44,501 nt of DNA, from contig DITS01000040.1 of NCBI GenBank assembly GCA_002422205.1, positions 188 through 44,688 of the forward strand, written 5' to 3'. A model generated the notes under the pieces. It saw only the letters and a program-made list of their open reading frames with translations. It made no database searches and was not told the DNA's origin. Positions within the stretch are counted from its first letter, which is position 1; the number at the start of each line of letters is the position of its first letter. Source of the stretch: Alphaproteobacteria bacterium UBA6178. Lineage in GTDB: Bacteria > Pseudomonadota > Alphaproteobacteria > Rickettsiales > UBA3002. The translations under genes and the position numbers were made by a program. Below are positions 6,227 to 14,759 of the stretch, in pieces.

Positions 6227-7693
6227 CTACTCTTGCGTCGCAATGGTTACGAACTGCATTTGGCTGCCGCGGGAGACGCGTAGCAGTGCATTTTTGCGGC
6301 CCGACTTGCGCGCGGACTCAATCGCCTCGCGGAATGATTTGACCGTGGAGACACTTTGCTGATTGGCTTCCACAATCACATCCATGCGCCGTAAACCGGA
6401 CTCTGATCCTGCCGAATTTGGCTTCACACCCATCACCACCAACCCTTGCGCATCATCGGCGAGCGAGAATTGGCGGCGCAATGCGGCATCAGTCGGAGCA
6501 AGTTGCAGGCCCAGATATTCCTGTGTATCGGGCTTTTGCACCGGTGATTTGCGTGAATCCTCATCGGTGCTTTTTGCTACGTCTTCTTCGGGGGTTTCCC
6601 CCAGCGTCAGGGTAAGGGACTGCTTGCGCCCATTGCGCCAGACTTCCATCACGCTTTGCGCGCCGACTTTGGTTTCGGCCACTAAACGGGGCAGATTACG
6701 CATTTCTTTGATGCTGGTGCCATTAAAGCTGATGATGATATCGCCCGCTTCCACACCGGCTTTAGCGGCGGGACTCTCGGGCGTGACTTCGAGCACCAGC
6801 GCCCCTTGCGCGCGTTTGAGGTCAACGCTTTCGGCGATCTCATCGGTGACATGCTGGATTTTAACGCCCAGCCAGCCACGATGCGTACGGCCAAATTCTT
6901 TGAGTTGATCGAGCACCGGCTGCGCCAGCGCCGTGGGGATGGCAAAGCCAATGCCGATATTTCCGCCTGAGGGCGAGAAGATGGCGGAATTCACGCCGAT
7001 CACTTCACCTTTGACATTGAACAAAGGCCCGCCGGAATTGCCGCGATTGATGGCGGCATCGGTTTGGATGAAATCATCAAACGGGCCGGCATTGATATTG
7101 CGCGAACGGGCTGAGATAATACCAGCCGATACCGAACCACCAAGGCCGAACGGGTTACCAATCGCAATCACCCAATCGCCCACGCGCATATCGTCGGAAT
7201 CGCCGAAGGTAACATAAGGCAGTTTTTTGCCGGTCTCTATTTTGAGCAAAGCCAGATCGGTTTTGGGGTCGCGGCCAACGACTTTGGCTTCGAAATTCGA
7301 ATCATCCTGAAAGGTTACCGATACCTTATCGGCTTCGGCAATCACATGATTATTGGTGACGACATAGCCCTCAGGGTCAACAACGAAACCGGAACCCAGC
7401 GAGGTCACATCACGCTCTTTGGGGGCACCGGGAACGCCGGGCATGCCCGGCATACCCGGGCCGCCGAAACGCTCAAAAAACTCGCGAAACGGCTCGAACT
7501 CCTTACCCTCAGGGATACCCTGAAATTGCATTTGCGAGGCAGCTTTGACCTTTTGCGTGGTCGAAATATTCACCACCGCCGGAGATAATGTCTCGATTAA
7601 ATCGGCGAAGCTGGGCGGCACGTCGCGCGCATAGGCGGGAAGGGCAAGACCCAGCAAAGGTACAAGCAGCAATAAACGCAAATAACGGCGCAT
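6227..7693 (-). CDS. degP: Do-family periplasmic serine protease (DegP/DegQ-like)
   Basis: Periplasmic quality-control protease/chaperone. It has 488 residues with a signal peptide (MRRYLRLLLLVPLLGLALPAYA), a trypsin-like domain with His116 in VVTNNHVIAEAD, Asp146 in KTDLALLKIE and Ser220 in RGNSGGPLFN, then two PDZ domains (about 270-360 and 395-485). The loop before the protease core carries a Gly-Met-Pro tandem stretch GGPGMPGMPGVPGAP, a repeat-like LA-loop variant. It is the last gene of a secreted protein-hflK-hflC-degP operon (4 bp after hflC), a common arrangement in alphaproteobacteria that links inner-membrane and periplasmic proteolysis. DegP versus DegQ cannot be decided here. Confidence 0.96.
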   Translation of the reverse strand: MRRYLRLLLLVPLLGLALPAYARDVPPSFADLIETLSPAVVNISTTQKVKAASQMQFQGIPEGKEFEPFREFFERFGGPGMPGMPGVPGAPKERDVTSLGSGFVVDPEGYVVTNNHVIAEADKVSVTFQDDSNFEAKVVGRDPKTDLALLKIETGKKLPYVTFGDSDDMRVGDWVIAIGNPFGLGGSVSAGIISARSRNINAGPFDDFIQTDAAINRGNSGGPLFNVKGEVIGVNSAIFSPSGGNIGIGFAIPTALAQPVLDQLKEFGRTHRGWLGVKIQHVTDEIAESVDLKRAQGALVLEVTPESPAAKAGVEAGDIIISFNGTSIKEMRNLPRLVAETKVGAQSVMEVWRNGRKQSLTLTLGETPEEDVAKSTDEDSRKSPVQKPDTQEYLGLQLAPTDAALRRQFSLADDAQGLVVMGVKPNSAGSESGLRRMDVIVEANQQSVSTVKSFREAIESARKSGRKNALLRVSRGSQMQFVTIATQE

Positions 7694-7697
7694 AAGG

Positions 7698-8624
7698 TTA
7701 ATCCATCTGGTTCAGAAATTCACTGTCCGGTGATAAAATAAGGGTGGTATCGCTACTTTTCAATGCGTTGCGATAAGCCTGCATCGAGCGGTAAAACTCG
7801 AAAAACGCAGGGTCTTTGTTGAATGCATCAGCATAGATTTTAGATGCCAGCCCGTCGCCTTCACCGCGAATGGTTTGCGATTCTTTTTCAGCCTTGGCGA
7901 TGATTTCGGTACGCTCACGCTCAGCAGCGGAGCGCACTTCGAGCGCCCGCTCTTCACCCTCGGCGCGGAATTTTTGCGCTTCTTTGGTGAAGTTTTTATT
8001 CATCCGCTCATAGGTGGCGAGCGAAATCTCTTCGGGCAGATCGGCGCGCATGATACGTACATCGACGACTTCGATGCCAAAGCCCTGACGCTGACGACGC
8101 GTCAGATTGGTCTCGGTATCGGCTTCGAACTGGGCCACGGTTTCGGATGTGGCCTGATGATTCACCGCATCGCGGATTTGCTTGATGATGGAGGCCCGGC
8201 GCTCGGACAATAAATCGCTGAGCGAATTACTGGCGATAATTTTACGCATATTCGCCACCACGATGGAGGAGAGGCGGCTTTCCAGATTTTGTTCGTTACG
8301 CACGGCCTGATAAAAACGCACCGGATCGACGATTCGGTAACGCACAAATGCATCGATCACCACGCGCTCTTCCACTTCGGCATTGCGATCTTTGGTAATG
8401 AATTCCTGCGGTTGCGCATTAAATTCGAGCAAGCGTTTATCAAAAAACACGACATTATCGATAAAGGGCACTTTGAATTTCAAGCCCGGCTCCTGAATCA
8501 CGCGCTTAATATCACCAAAGCGCACTACCAGCGATTGCTCGGTCTGGCGCACGATGAAAGCCGACTGAAACAGCACGATTAGCGACAGCGCGGCGGCAAT
8601 GAGAAGTATGGAGGATGTTTTCAT
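7698..8624 (-). CDS. hflC: FtsH protease modulator HflC
   Basis: SPFH/prohibitin-family membrane protein that with HflK forms the cage around the FtsH protease. It has 308 residues. An N-terminal membrane anchor (SSILLIAAALSLIVLFQSAFIV) is followed by the SPFH domain (VRQTEQSLVVRFGDIKRVIQEPGLKFKVPFIDNV) and a long coiled-coil rich in Ala, Glu and Arg (EAQKFRAEGEERALEVRSAAERERTEI). It follows hflK by 2 bp and precedes degP by 4 bp, so the three are probably translated from one mRNA. Confidence 0.97.
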   Translation of the reverse strand: MKTSSILLIAAALSLIVLFQSAFIVRQTEQSLVVRFGDIKRVIQEPGLKFKVPFIDNVVFFDKRLLEFNAQPQEFITKDRNAEVEERVVIDAFVRYRIVDPVRFYQAVRNEQNLESRLSSIVVANMRKIIASNSLSDLLSERRASIIKQIRDAVNHQATSETVAQFEADTETNLTRRQRQGFGIEVVDVRIMRADLPEEISLATYERMNKNFTKEAQKFRAEGEERALEVRSAAERERTEIIAKAEKESQTIRGEGDGLASKIYADAFNKDPAFFEFYRSMQAYRNALKSSDTTLILSPDSEFLNQMD

Positions 8625-8626
8625 GG

Positions 8627-9754
8627 TTATTCTCCTGCCTTTTTCGTGCGTAATTCTTGTAAGGGCAGATAAGGCAACACGCCACTGCCCGCCTTGTTAT
8701 CGATGATCACTTTTTGCATATCGGTCATGATCGCTTCCATCGTTTCCAGATAGATACGTTTGCGTGTAACATCTTTGGCCATTTTATATTCCTCATAGAC
8801 CGACAGGAAACGCGCCGCGTCACCTTCGGCTTCGGCAACGACACGGTTTTTGTATGCGCGCGCATCCTCGATCATTTTCACGGCCTGACCTTTGGCACGC
8901 GGCAGAATCTCGTTGCGATAGCCTTCCGCTACGCTTTCAGCGGTTTCACGTTCCTGCTCGGCACGCTTCACATCCTGGAATTCGTCGATCACCGGCGAAG
9001 GCACGTCGGGACGGCTTAAATTGACCGCGATGACTTCGATGCCCGCTTTGTAACTATCAAGCATATCCTGCATCAGCTCTTTGGTGTCTTCGGCAATTTC
9101 CGACTGGGCGGAGGTCAGAATCCCTGCCAGATCATTGCGTGCAATCACTTCGCGCAACGCGCTCTCCGCCACGGGTTTGACGATGGAGGAGGGGTTGCGC
9201 ACGTTGAACAGATAATCCTGCGGTACCGCCGAATCAATTTTCCACTGCACCTCAAAATCAATATCAATGATATTGCGATCACCGGTGAGCATCAGGCTTT
9301 CTTTGTCGAACCCCTGATTATTGTTGCTGTTAAAGCCCGAGCGATAACCGACTTCGACTTTATTGACGCTGGTCACGCTGGGAATCAACACGGTTTCAAC
9401 CGGATAGGGTAAATGATAATTCAGACCCGGGCTAACGGTGCGGTGATATTTGCCAAAACGCATCACCACGCCCAACTCGTCGGGATTCACACGGAAAATA
9501 CCGGCACCCAGCCACAGCAATACACCCGCCATTAGCACCAAAATAATCACGCGGCGGTTACCGCCGCCATTGCCACTGCCGCCGAAAATATCGCGCAACG
9601 CTTCCTGTGATTTGCGGATCACCTCGTCAAAATCATGCGAAGGAGGTTCGGGTCGCTTGCCATTGCCGCCGCGTCCGCCGCCTTTGGGGCCGCCACCGCC
9701 GCTGCTACCGGTCGATTGGCCCCATGGGCCTTTATTTCCGTTACCCCACGTCAT
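8627..9754 (-). CDS. hflK: FtsH protease modulator HflK
   Basis: Partner of HflC in the inner-membrane HflKC complex regulating FtsH. It has 375 residues. A cytoplasmic Gly/Pro-rich head of about 65 residues (GSSGGGGPKGGGRGG) precedes the transmembrane segment RRVIILVLMAGVLLWLGAGIF, then the SPFH domain (DELGVVMRFGKYHRTVSPGLNYHLPYP) and a coiled coil ending near residue 340. The ATG has GGGAGAG upstream, 1 bp after the stop of the preceding secreted-protein gene. Confidence 0.97.
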   Translation of the reverse strand: MTWGNGNKGPWGQSTGSSGGGGPKGGGRGGNGKRPEPPSHDFDEVIRKSQEALRDIFGGSGNGGGNRRVIILVLMAGVLLWLGAGIFRVNPDELGVVMRFGKYHRTVSPGLNYHLPYPVETVLIPSVTSVNKVEVGYRSGFNSNNNQGFDKESLMLTGDRNIIDIDFEVQWKIDSAVPQDYLFNVRNPSSIVKPVAESALREVIARNDLAGILTSAQSEIAEDTKELMQDMLDSYKAGIEVIAVNLSRPDVPSPVIDEFQDVKRAEQERETAESVAEGYRNEILPRAKGQAVKMIEDARAYKNRVVAEAEGDAARFLSVYEEYKMAKDVTRKRIYLETMEAIMTDMQKVIIDNKAGSGVLPYLPLQELRTKKAGE

Positions 9755-9755
9755 A

Positions 9756-10247
9756 TTACTCTCCCTGTTTGTCCCATGAATTGGGCGTTAGCACCGGCTT
9801 ACCCAGCGCTTTGCCATTGGCATCGAACATTTCACATTCATTAATCGCCATTTGGCCGATGGCCAGCGCGTCGCCTAAACCAACCGTTTCCTGCTGATAC
9901 AGCCAGTATAATTTTTGCATCGTCTGGTCGCGGTAATGGCATTGGGCAATATTGCCATTGGGCTGGCTGGTGGTGATGTGGCACCGGTCATTCACTTCGC
10001 CGACAATCTCGATATTAGATGCGCGCCCGCTGGGCTCTACCGCGCTGCAACTATAGCCGGCGCTGCAACTCAGAAACGAATCTTCCTTGCAGCTGATGGC
10101 GCTATCATTGCGCAAATCGCGGATGGGGATGCGCTGCATGTTGAGCAATTGCTGCATTTGCTCGGGGCTGACGCCCTGCGCCTGCACCGGCCATGGCAAC
10201 AGGCCCGCCACGAGCATACCGACCAAAAGCAACTTCTGCCAACCCAT
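9756..10247 (-). CDS. Secreted cysteine-containing protein of unknown function
   Basis: I place the start at the ATG at 10247 (MGWQKLLLVGMLVAGLLPWP), which has AGGG 6 nt upstream and gives a clean signal peptide ending VQA. The longer reading from 10277 has no ribosome-binding site. The mature protein is about 140 residues with at least six cysteines in pairs (SCKEDSFLSCSAGYSC, RCHITTSQ, AQCHYRD), suggesting disulfide bonds in the periplasm. It heads the operon with hflK, hflC and degP, so a role in envelope protein quality control is a guess from position. No family is recognised. Confidence 0.75.
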   Translation of the reverse strand: MGWQKLLLVGMLVAGLLPWPVQAQGVSPEQMQQLLNMQRIPIRDLRNDSAISCKEDSFLSCSAGYSCSAVEPSGRASNIEIVGEVNDRCHITTSQPNGNIAQCHYRDQTMQKLYWLYQQETVGLGDALAIGQMAINECEMFDANGKALGKPVLTPNSWDKQGE

Positions 10248-10312
10248 ACACCACCCTTTATTATTTTGTATTCGCACTCTATATAAACACTCTGGAAGAG
10301 GGGTTCAAGGAA

Positions 10313-11329
10313 ATGTCATCACTTTCTGAGCAAACCATACGCGAAACCTTGGTAGCACTCGTGCCCGAGCAGGCGATTACGGCGATTTCGTTGCGTGGTG
10401 ACAAGCTGGGCTGTGTGATTAGCACCGACGCGCAAGGCCCGCAGGCGCAGCAGTTGCAACGCCGCTGCGAACAGGCGCTACTGGCGCTTGAAGGGGTGGA
10501 GGAGGTGACGCTGGTGCTAACCCGCCATGACGAAACACCCGCCGCGACGACGGCCACGCCGCGCACCAAAGCGCAGTGGCGCAGCGAATCTTTGCCGCAT
10601 GTGAAACGGATTATTGCCATCGCATCGGGCAAGGGCGGGGTGGGTAAATCGACCACCACCGTGCTGCTGGCGCATGCATTGCAGCAGGCTGGCAAACGCG
10701 TGGGCATATTGGATGCCGATATTTTCGGCCCGTCGATTCCGCGTATGATGGGGTTGCAACAAGCAGGCCAGCCCGCATTTGAAGCGGGGCAGATTATCCC
10801 GCACCAAGCCTATGGTATGAACGTGATGTCGATGGGGTTTTTAACCGGCGACAATGCGGCGGTCATGCGTGGCGCGATGGTGAGCAAAGTGCTGGCGCAA
10901 ATGCTGCGGCAGGTGCGCTGGGCGACCGCCGAGGCGCCGCTGGATGTGTTGCTGATTGATATGCCGCCGGGCACGGGGGATATTCATATCAGCATGGTGC
11001 AGCAGGTGCCGCTCGATGGCGCGCTGATTGTCACTACGCCGCAGGAAGTCTCGCGCATCGACGCCGATAAATGCGCGCAGATGTTTACCAAAGTCAGCGT
11101 GCCGATCATCGGTGTGATTGAGAATATGAGCTATTTTACCGACCCAACGGGCATGCAGCATTCGCTGTTTGGCCAAGGTGCGGGGCAAGCGCTGGCCGAT
11201 GCGCATGCGGTGCCGCTACTGGCGCAGCTGGCGCTAGAGCCCACCATCGGCGCGGCGCTTGATCAGGGACAAAAGCCAGTCTTGCCTGATGCGCTATGCC
11301 AACTGGCGGCTAAAGGCATGATTATTTAA
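10313..11329 (+). CDS. mrp: Mrp/NBP35-family P-loop ATPase (iron-sulfur cluster carrier)
   Basis: Cytosolic carrier that delivers Fe-S clusters to apoproteins. From the ATG at 10313 it has 338 residues. There is an N-terminal MIP18/DUF59 domain (EQTIRETLVALV... VEEVTLVLT), then the deviant Walker A ASGKGGVGKSTTTVLLA, the switch region LDADIFGPSIPRMMG and DVLLIDMPPGTGDIHISM. The usual metal-binding CxxC after ENMSYF is absent here (ENMSYFTDPTGMQHSLFG), a variation also known in alphaproteobacterial members. Upstream in-frame codons to 10193 lack a start signal and cross the divergent 65-bp promoter region, so I exclude them. It converges with the tadG-like gene with an 8-bp overlap. Confidence 0.94.
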   Translation: MSSLSEQTIRETLVALVPEQAITAISLRGDKLGCVISTDAQGPQAQQLQRRCEQALLALEGVEEVTLVLTRHDETPAATTATPRTKAQWRSESLPHVKRIIAIASGKGGVGKSTTTVLLAHALQQAGKRVGILDADIFGPSIPRMMGLQQAGQPAFEAGQIIPHQAYGMNVMSMGFLTGDNAAVMRGAMVSKVLAQMLRQVRWATAEAPLDVLLIDMPPGTGDIHISMVQQVPLDGALIVTTPQEVSRIDADKCAQMFTKVSVPIIGVIENMSYFTDPTGMQHSLFGQGAGQALADAHAVPLLAQLALEPTIGAALDQGQKPVLPDALCQLAAKGMII

Positions 11330-12569
11330 CGATGCGGATATTCTGTATGCTCGCGCCGATTTTGGTGAAGGCAGCATCCAACTCATTACCATCGGTAGCT
11401 TCAAAGAAATAATCCGCTTTCTCTGCTGCAGTAGTGCCGCTGGCACAATCGCGTAAGAGGGTAGAAATTTGTGGAAAGCACACAATATCGCCACCATACG
11501 CAATAGTATAAACCAACACCCCTGCATTTTTCATTTGCATGCATTGATTGCTAAACAAGGTGTTTTGCGCGGGCGAATCGGACTCCCTAGTAGTCGAAGA
11601 GGGATCATAGACCATATTACGGCCATCGGTCATGAAAATGACAGACTGAATACGGCCATCTTTGGTGCCATAAGGGCGGTTGCTGCTATTAACCATACCA
11701 TGCACAGTTTGCGCGCCAAGCCCTCCCAATGTGCCAGGCCCCATTATATTAGTAGAATCCAACACGCCAGTATTTCCCGAGCCGGTACCCAGATAAAAGG
11801 TCTTCATGGCTTGCAGATTATTATCATATGTCTTTGTTACCAAAACACGAGGCCCCCCAGAGACTCCTCCAGTGGATGTTATGATTGGAGGGCTGGTATC
11901 ACGGCCATAGAGCACCGTGCCAAGGCTGTAATTCTCGCTCAGTGTGGGTCCGTCACCAATGAGATCATCAATAAAATTATTCACCGATTGGCGCAGGCCA
12001 TGCATACGGGTACCTGAATCACTAACGGGACCAAACGCACCGGTATAATCCGTCATCCCACAACTATAAGCCGATTCGCGGATGGCCATCGAACCGGAAA
12101 TATCCAGCGCCATGGCGATATCGGCTTGGGCGGGGCCGGTGGCGGCGATGCCGACTTGCGTTTCGGAGTTGATATCGACTTTATCGACACCGACCGTATT
12201 CATGAAAGAGGTTTGCACTTCGGAGGCAAGCTGGATATTGATGCTATCGGGATTGGCGGCGTTCGGGATATAGGTGATGGCCAGATCTTCATAGGTGACA
12301 TCGCTGCCCATAAAATTGCTGGGGAAATTAAGACGGAAAACGCGCTCGACAATGCGGTTGCGCTCGGATTCGCTGAGGCCCAACCCTGCTGCCGCACCGG
12401 CCAGTGCCGCCGCATCGGTCGCCTGATGCATTTTATGTTTGATAATCTGCGAGCGGCCCATATCGACGCCTGCACCGGCCACAGCCACCAGAAAAAACAG
12501 CATAAAGGCAAAAATAATTAAAACCGTGCCGCGCGTATCACGGATAAAACGGGGTAACAAGCGGTGCAT
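11322..12569 (-). CDS. TadG-like pilus-associated protein with von Willebrand A domain
   Basis: A 415-residue protein with an N-terminal TadE/G pseudopilin segment (RDTRGTVLIIFAFMLFFLVAVAGAGVDMGR, residues about 8-36) and the following KMHQATDAAALAGAA typical of TadG. From about residue 150 a von Willebrand factor A domain begins, with the MIDAS motif DISGS (ADIAMALDISGSMA) and later IFMTDGRN. Tad/Flp systems use such proteins at the cell surface for adhesion or assembly. It is the third gene of a tadE-tadE-tadG operon with 9 bp between it and the preceding gene. The secretion ATPase and the platform genes are not in this window. Confidence 0.88.
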   Translation of the reverse strand: MHRLLPRFIRDTRGTVLIIFAFMLFFLVAVAGAGVDMGRSQIIKHKMHQATDAAALAGAAAGLGLSESERNRIVERVFRLNFPSNFMGSDVTYEDLAITYIPNAANPDSINIQLASEVQTSFMNTVGVDKVDINSETQVGIAATGPAQADIAMALDISGSMAIRESAYSCGMTDYTGAFGPVSDSGTRMHGLRQSVNNFIDDLIGDGPTLSENYSLGTVLYGRDTSPPIITSTGGVSGGPRVLVTKTYDNNLQAMKTFYLGTGSGNTGVLDSTNIMGPGTLGGLGAQTVHGMVNSSNRPYGTKDGRIQSVIFMTDGRNMVYDPSSTTRESDSPAQNTLFSNQCMQMKNAGVLVYTIAYGGDIVCFPQISTLLRDCASGTTAAEKADYFFEATDGNELDAAFTKIGASIQNIRIVK

Positions 12570-12578
12570 ACTATCCTC

Positions 12579-13265
12579 CTAGCCGGTAAATGCCGGCGAT
12601 AAATTCAGCAAATTGCCGTAACGCGGCACAAAATAAGCGTTACGTTTCACAATCGATTCCCCGATATCGAGCGTATTGGTCGAAATAAGCGGGCGATAAT
12701 GGTAGAACACTTCCACCACAATTATATTTTCACCCACGCGCATGCCGCCGCTATCATCCATAATGGCTTGCACTTCGGCTGAGAAATTCACCGGCGTATT
12801 GCGCACCGATGGGTTCATCTGGCTGGGGCTTAGACCGTTCACATCGCTCACTAATGGTGGGTCATAGTCAAGATTGCCACCGCCGGCCACTTGCCATTTC
12901 ACCAGTGGCGTGGAGCCACCGGAAGGCATATAAATGGAGGTGACCACGATAATGCCATCTTCGGTAGTAGGATAGGGCACCATCAGATCGTCGAAATTAT
13001 CGAGAATATTTTGCAGTTCCGATACCGTTAAAGCGCCTACTGGCAGCGGCTCACCCGGCAGGGGGTCACCCTTAGAACGGGTGATAATATCGGCCATGGT
13101 GTAGGCGGTTTTATCGACTTTTTGCAATATCAGAATAAAACGGCTGATTTCCACCGCGCCAAAAAACAGCACCAGCATAATGGGCAGGATGAGAGCAAAT
13201 TCGATCAGAATATTGCCTTCATTGTGACGAAGTAAATGACGGGATGTGGGTTTAATAGGGTTCAT
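12579..13265 (-). CDS. TadE-family pseudopilin
   Basis: 228 residues with the TadE signature near the N-terminus: RHNEGNILIEFALILPIMLVLFFGAVEISRFI, a prepilin-like hydrophobic segment whose Glu sits five residues after the conserved Gly. The rest is a periplasmic domain without recognised motifs, containing short proline-rich stretches. It overlaps the upstream tadE-like gene by 14 bp, which argues for translational coupling. It could equally be called TadF, since the two families intergrade. Confidence 0.86.
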   Translation of the reverse strand: MNPIKPTSRHLLRHNEGNILIEFALILPIMLVLFFGAVEISRFILILQKVDKTAYTMADIITRSKGDPLPGEPLPVGALTVSELQNILDNFDDLMVPYPTTEDGIIVVTSIYMPSGGSTPLVKWQVAGGGNLDYDPPLVSDVNGLSPSQMNPSVRNTPVNFSAEVQAIMDDSGGMRVGENIIVVEVFYHYRPLISTNTLDIGESIVKRNAYFVPRYGNLLNLSPAFTG

Positions 13266-13833
13266 TTTTCACCATCGTTGTCGAACTGATTAAATATTCA
13301 CCCTCTGCGGTTTGCTCCATCAGCGCACCGGTGAGGGGTGAGAAAATATGGGCCGGATAATACACGCGCAAACGCACGATTTCACTGGACGTACCCAAAT
13401 TCAAAGCAGGCAGATTGCCATCATAAATCCCATCACCATCTGCATCGATAAAGGGCTCGCCGGGCGGGCAGGTGCCAATCGGCGGGGTAGGCGTAGCCAG
13501 ACATTGCTCCGGCTTGGGAAGATTTTCGTAGGACGTGACCAAATCCGTGGTAATCAGAATTTTATCAGCATTAACCATCCCCCATGAGCGGGCGCGCACC
13601 TCTTCGCGGATAAAGCCGACCAGATCGCCAGTGCCGCCATCATCGCCGATGCGCGCGGTGCGTGCGGCAATCGAGGTGGCGCTCTCAATCGCGGTGGCCG
13701 ATAGCATAATCATGCCCATTTCGATAATGCTGAATAATAAAAACAGAAAAACCGGTGACACAATCGCATATTCGATAGCGGCTGCGCCGCGGCGGTCACG
13801 ATGTAGGCGTTGCATTGCTCGAAAAATAATCAT
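13252..13833 (-). CDS. TadE-family pseudopilin (first gene of the tad operon)
   Basis: 193 residues from the ATG at 13833; a GTG directly before it at 13836 is less likely because GAGAG is spaced correctly for the ATG. The N-terminus RDRRGAAAIEYAIVSPVFLFLLFSIIEMGM is a classic TadE prepilin-like motif (G-AAAIEYAIV). The periplasmic part includes an Asp-rich stretch DADGDGIYDG (residues about 130-140) that could bind calcium. A sigma70-like promoter lies about 25-50 bp upstream. It begins the three-gene tad operon. Confidence 0.87.
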   Translation of the reverse strand: MIIFRAMQRLHRDRRGAAAIEYAIVSPVFLFLLFSIIEMGMIMLSATAIESATSIAARTARIGDDGGTGDLVGFIREEVRARSWGMVNADKILITTDLVTSYENLPKPEQCLATPTPPIGTCPPGEPFIDADGDGIYDGNLPALNLGTSSEIVRLRVYYPAHIFSPLTGALMEQTAEGEYLISSTTMVKNEPY

Positions 13834-13857
13834 CACACTCTCACTTATTCAACCCAG

Positions 13858-13885
13858 ACTATACAGGTAGAAGAAGGACTGTCAC
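13858..13885 (-). promoter_or_regulatory. Predicted sigma70-type promoter for the tad operon
   Basis: On the minus strand, GTGACA (13885-13880) and TATAGT (13863-13858) are separated by 16 bp, with the start codon about 25 nt downstream of the -10 box. Five of six bases match consensus in the -35 box and five of six in the -10 box. Confidence 0.5.
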
Positions 13886-13940
13886 ATGAATATTTGATGA
13901 CAATCTAGTGGGAAAAAAACAAAAAACCCATAAAGAGCAG

Positions 13941-14759
13941 TTAGCATTTCTCTTCCGAGCGATAGATGGAGGGGGCGCCCAGCGCAGTGGTACGGCGAAT
14001 CCAGCCGATGGTACCTTCGCGGTAATCAGTCTTACCGCCAGCGCTGTCACACACGCCGAGCAGCACAAAAACCTTGAGCCATTCGCCATCAGATTGTGTG
14101 GTGCGGTCCATCAACGCCATACGTAGCGGCTCTTCAACAGTGATCAACACATCGTTATCGCCCACTGATTTATAAAGCGAAACGGATCCAATGGGTAAAA
14201 AATCGGCTTTACTGCGCAACAAGTCGGTTTTAGCAATCGAAGCGAGTGCTTCATTACTCTCGGGCAAATGAAATTCGAGGAAGAATTCGTGCTGCGACAC
14301 GGCAGGCCAGTCAATCATTTTCATGCCGAATGTTTCCGCATCGGTGCGGCGAATCCATCCCTGCTCAATACGAATCCAGTTGCCGCGATTCTCCATCATA
14401 TAAAGGCTGATAATGCCGCTGGGTGAGACATAGGTCTGCAAAGGATGCTCGGTACGCACTAATTTAGTTTTAGTATCAAACAATCCAGCATCGGGGTTGG
14501 GCTCTTCTTTTTCGGTGATGACGGAGAAATTCGATGGCTCTGCCTCCGGTTTTCCGTGCAGCGCACCAATTTTGCTCGCATCATCCGCTGGTTCACTGAA
14601 CACATCGATCACAACGCCTTGAGGGGTGCGGTCAGGGCTGAGCGCGACCAGCCCAACGCTTTTATCGGCAAATTGCACCGGCTTGGCATGCACCAACGAC
14701 GCCATAAAAATCAAAGCAACCAATATAAAAGGCGTGGCGCGTGCAATCAATGTCATCAT
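13941..14759 (-). CDS. Secreted protein with two SH3-like segments
   Basis: 272 residues with a signal peptide (ATPFILVALIFMASLVHA). The mature protein contains two similar modules, each ending in the same motif: GWIRRTDAETFG around residue 135 and GWIRRTTALGAPS around 255. The order of NWIRIEQGWI and EWLKVFVLLG...GWI is that of bacterial SH3b domains, which often bind cell wall. The C-terminus has two cysteines (GVCDSAGGKTD and the final residue). It overlaps the thyX stop by 1 bp (TAATG), so the two are coupled. Downstream a T-rich stretch at 13911-13930 on this strand may help terminate transcription. Confidence 0.75.
   Translation of the reverse strand: MMTLIARATPFILVALIFMASLVHAKPVQFADKSVGLVALSPDRTPQGVVIDVFSEPADDASKIGALHGKPEAEPSNFSVITEKEEPNPDAGLFDTKTKLVRTEHPLQTYVSPSGIISLYMMENRGNWIRIEQGWIRRTDAETFGMKMIDWPAVSQHEFFLEFHLPESNEALASIAKTDLLRSKADFLPIGSVSLYKSVGDNDVLITVEEPLRMALMDRTTQSDGEWLKVFVLLGVCDSAGGKTDYREGTIGWIRRTTALGAPSIYRSEEKC

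Noticed and set aside
10193..10312. 40-residue N-terminal extension of Mrp
   Set aside because: It overlaps the divergent secreted-protein gene and the promoter gap; the family starts at the ATG 10313.
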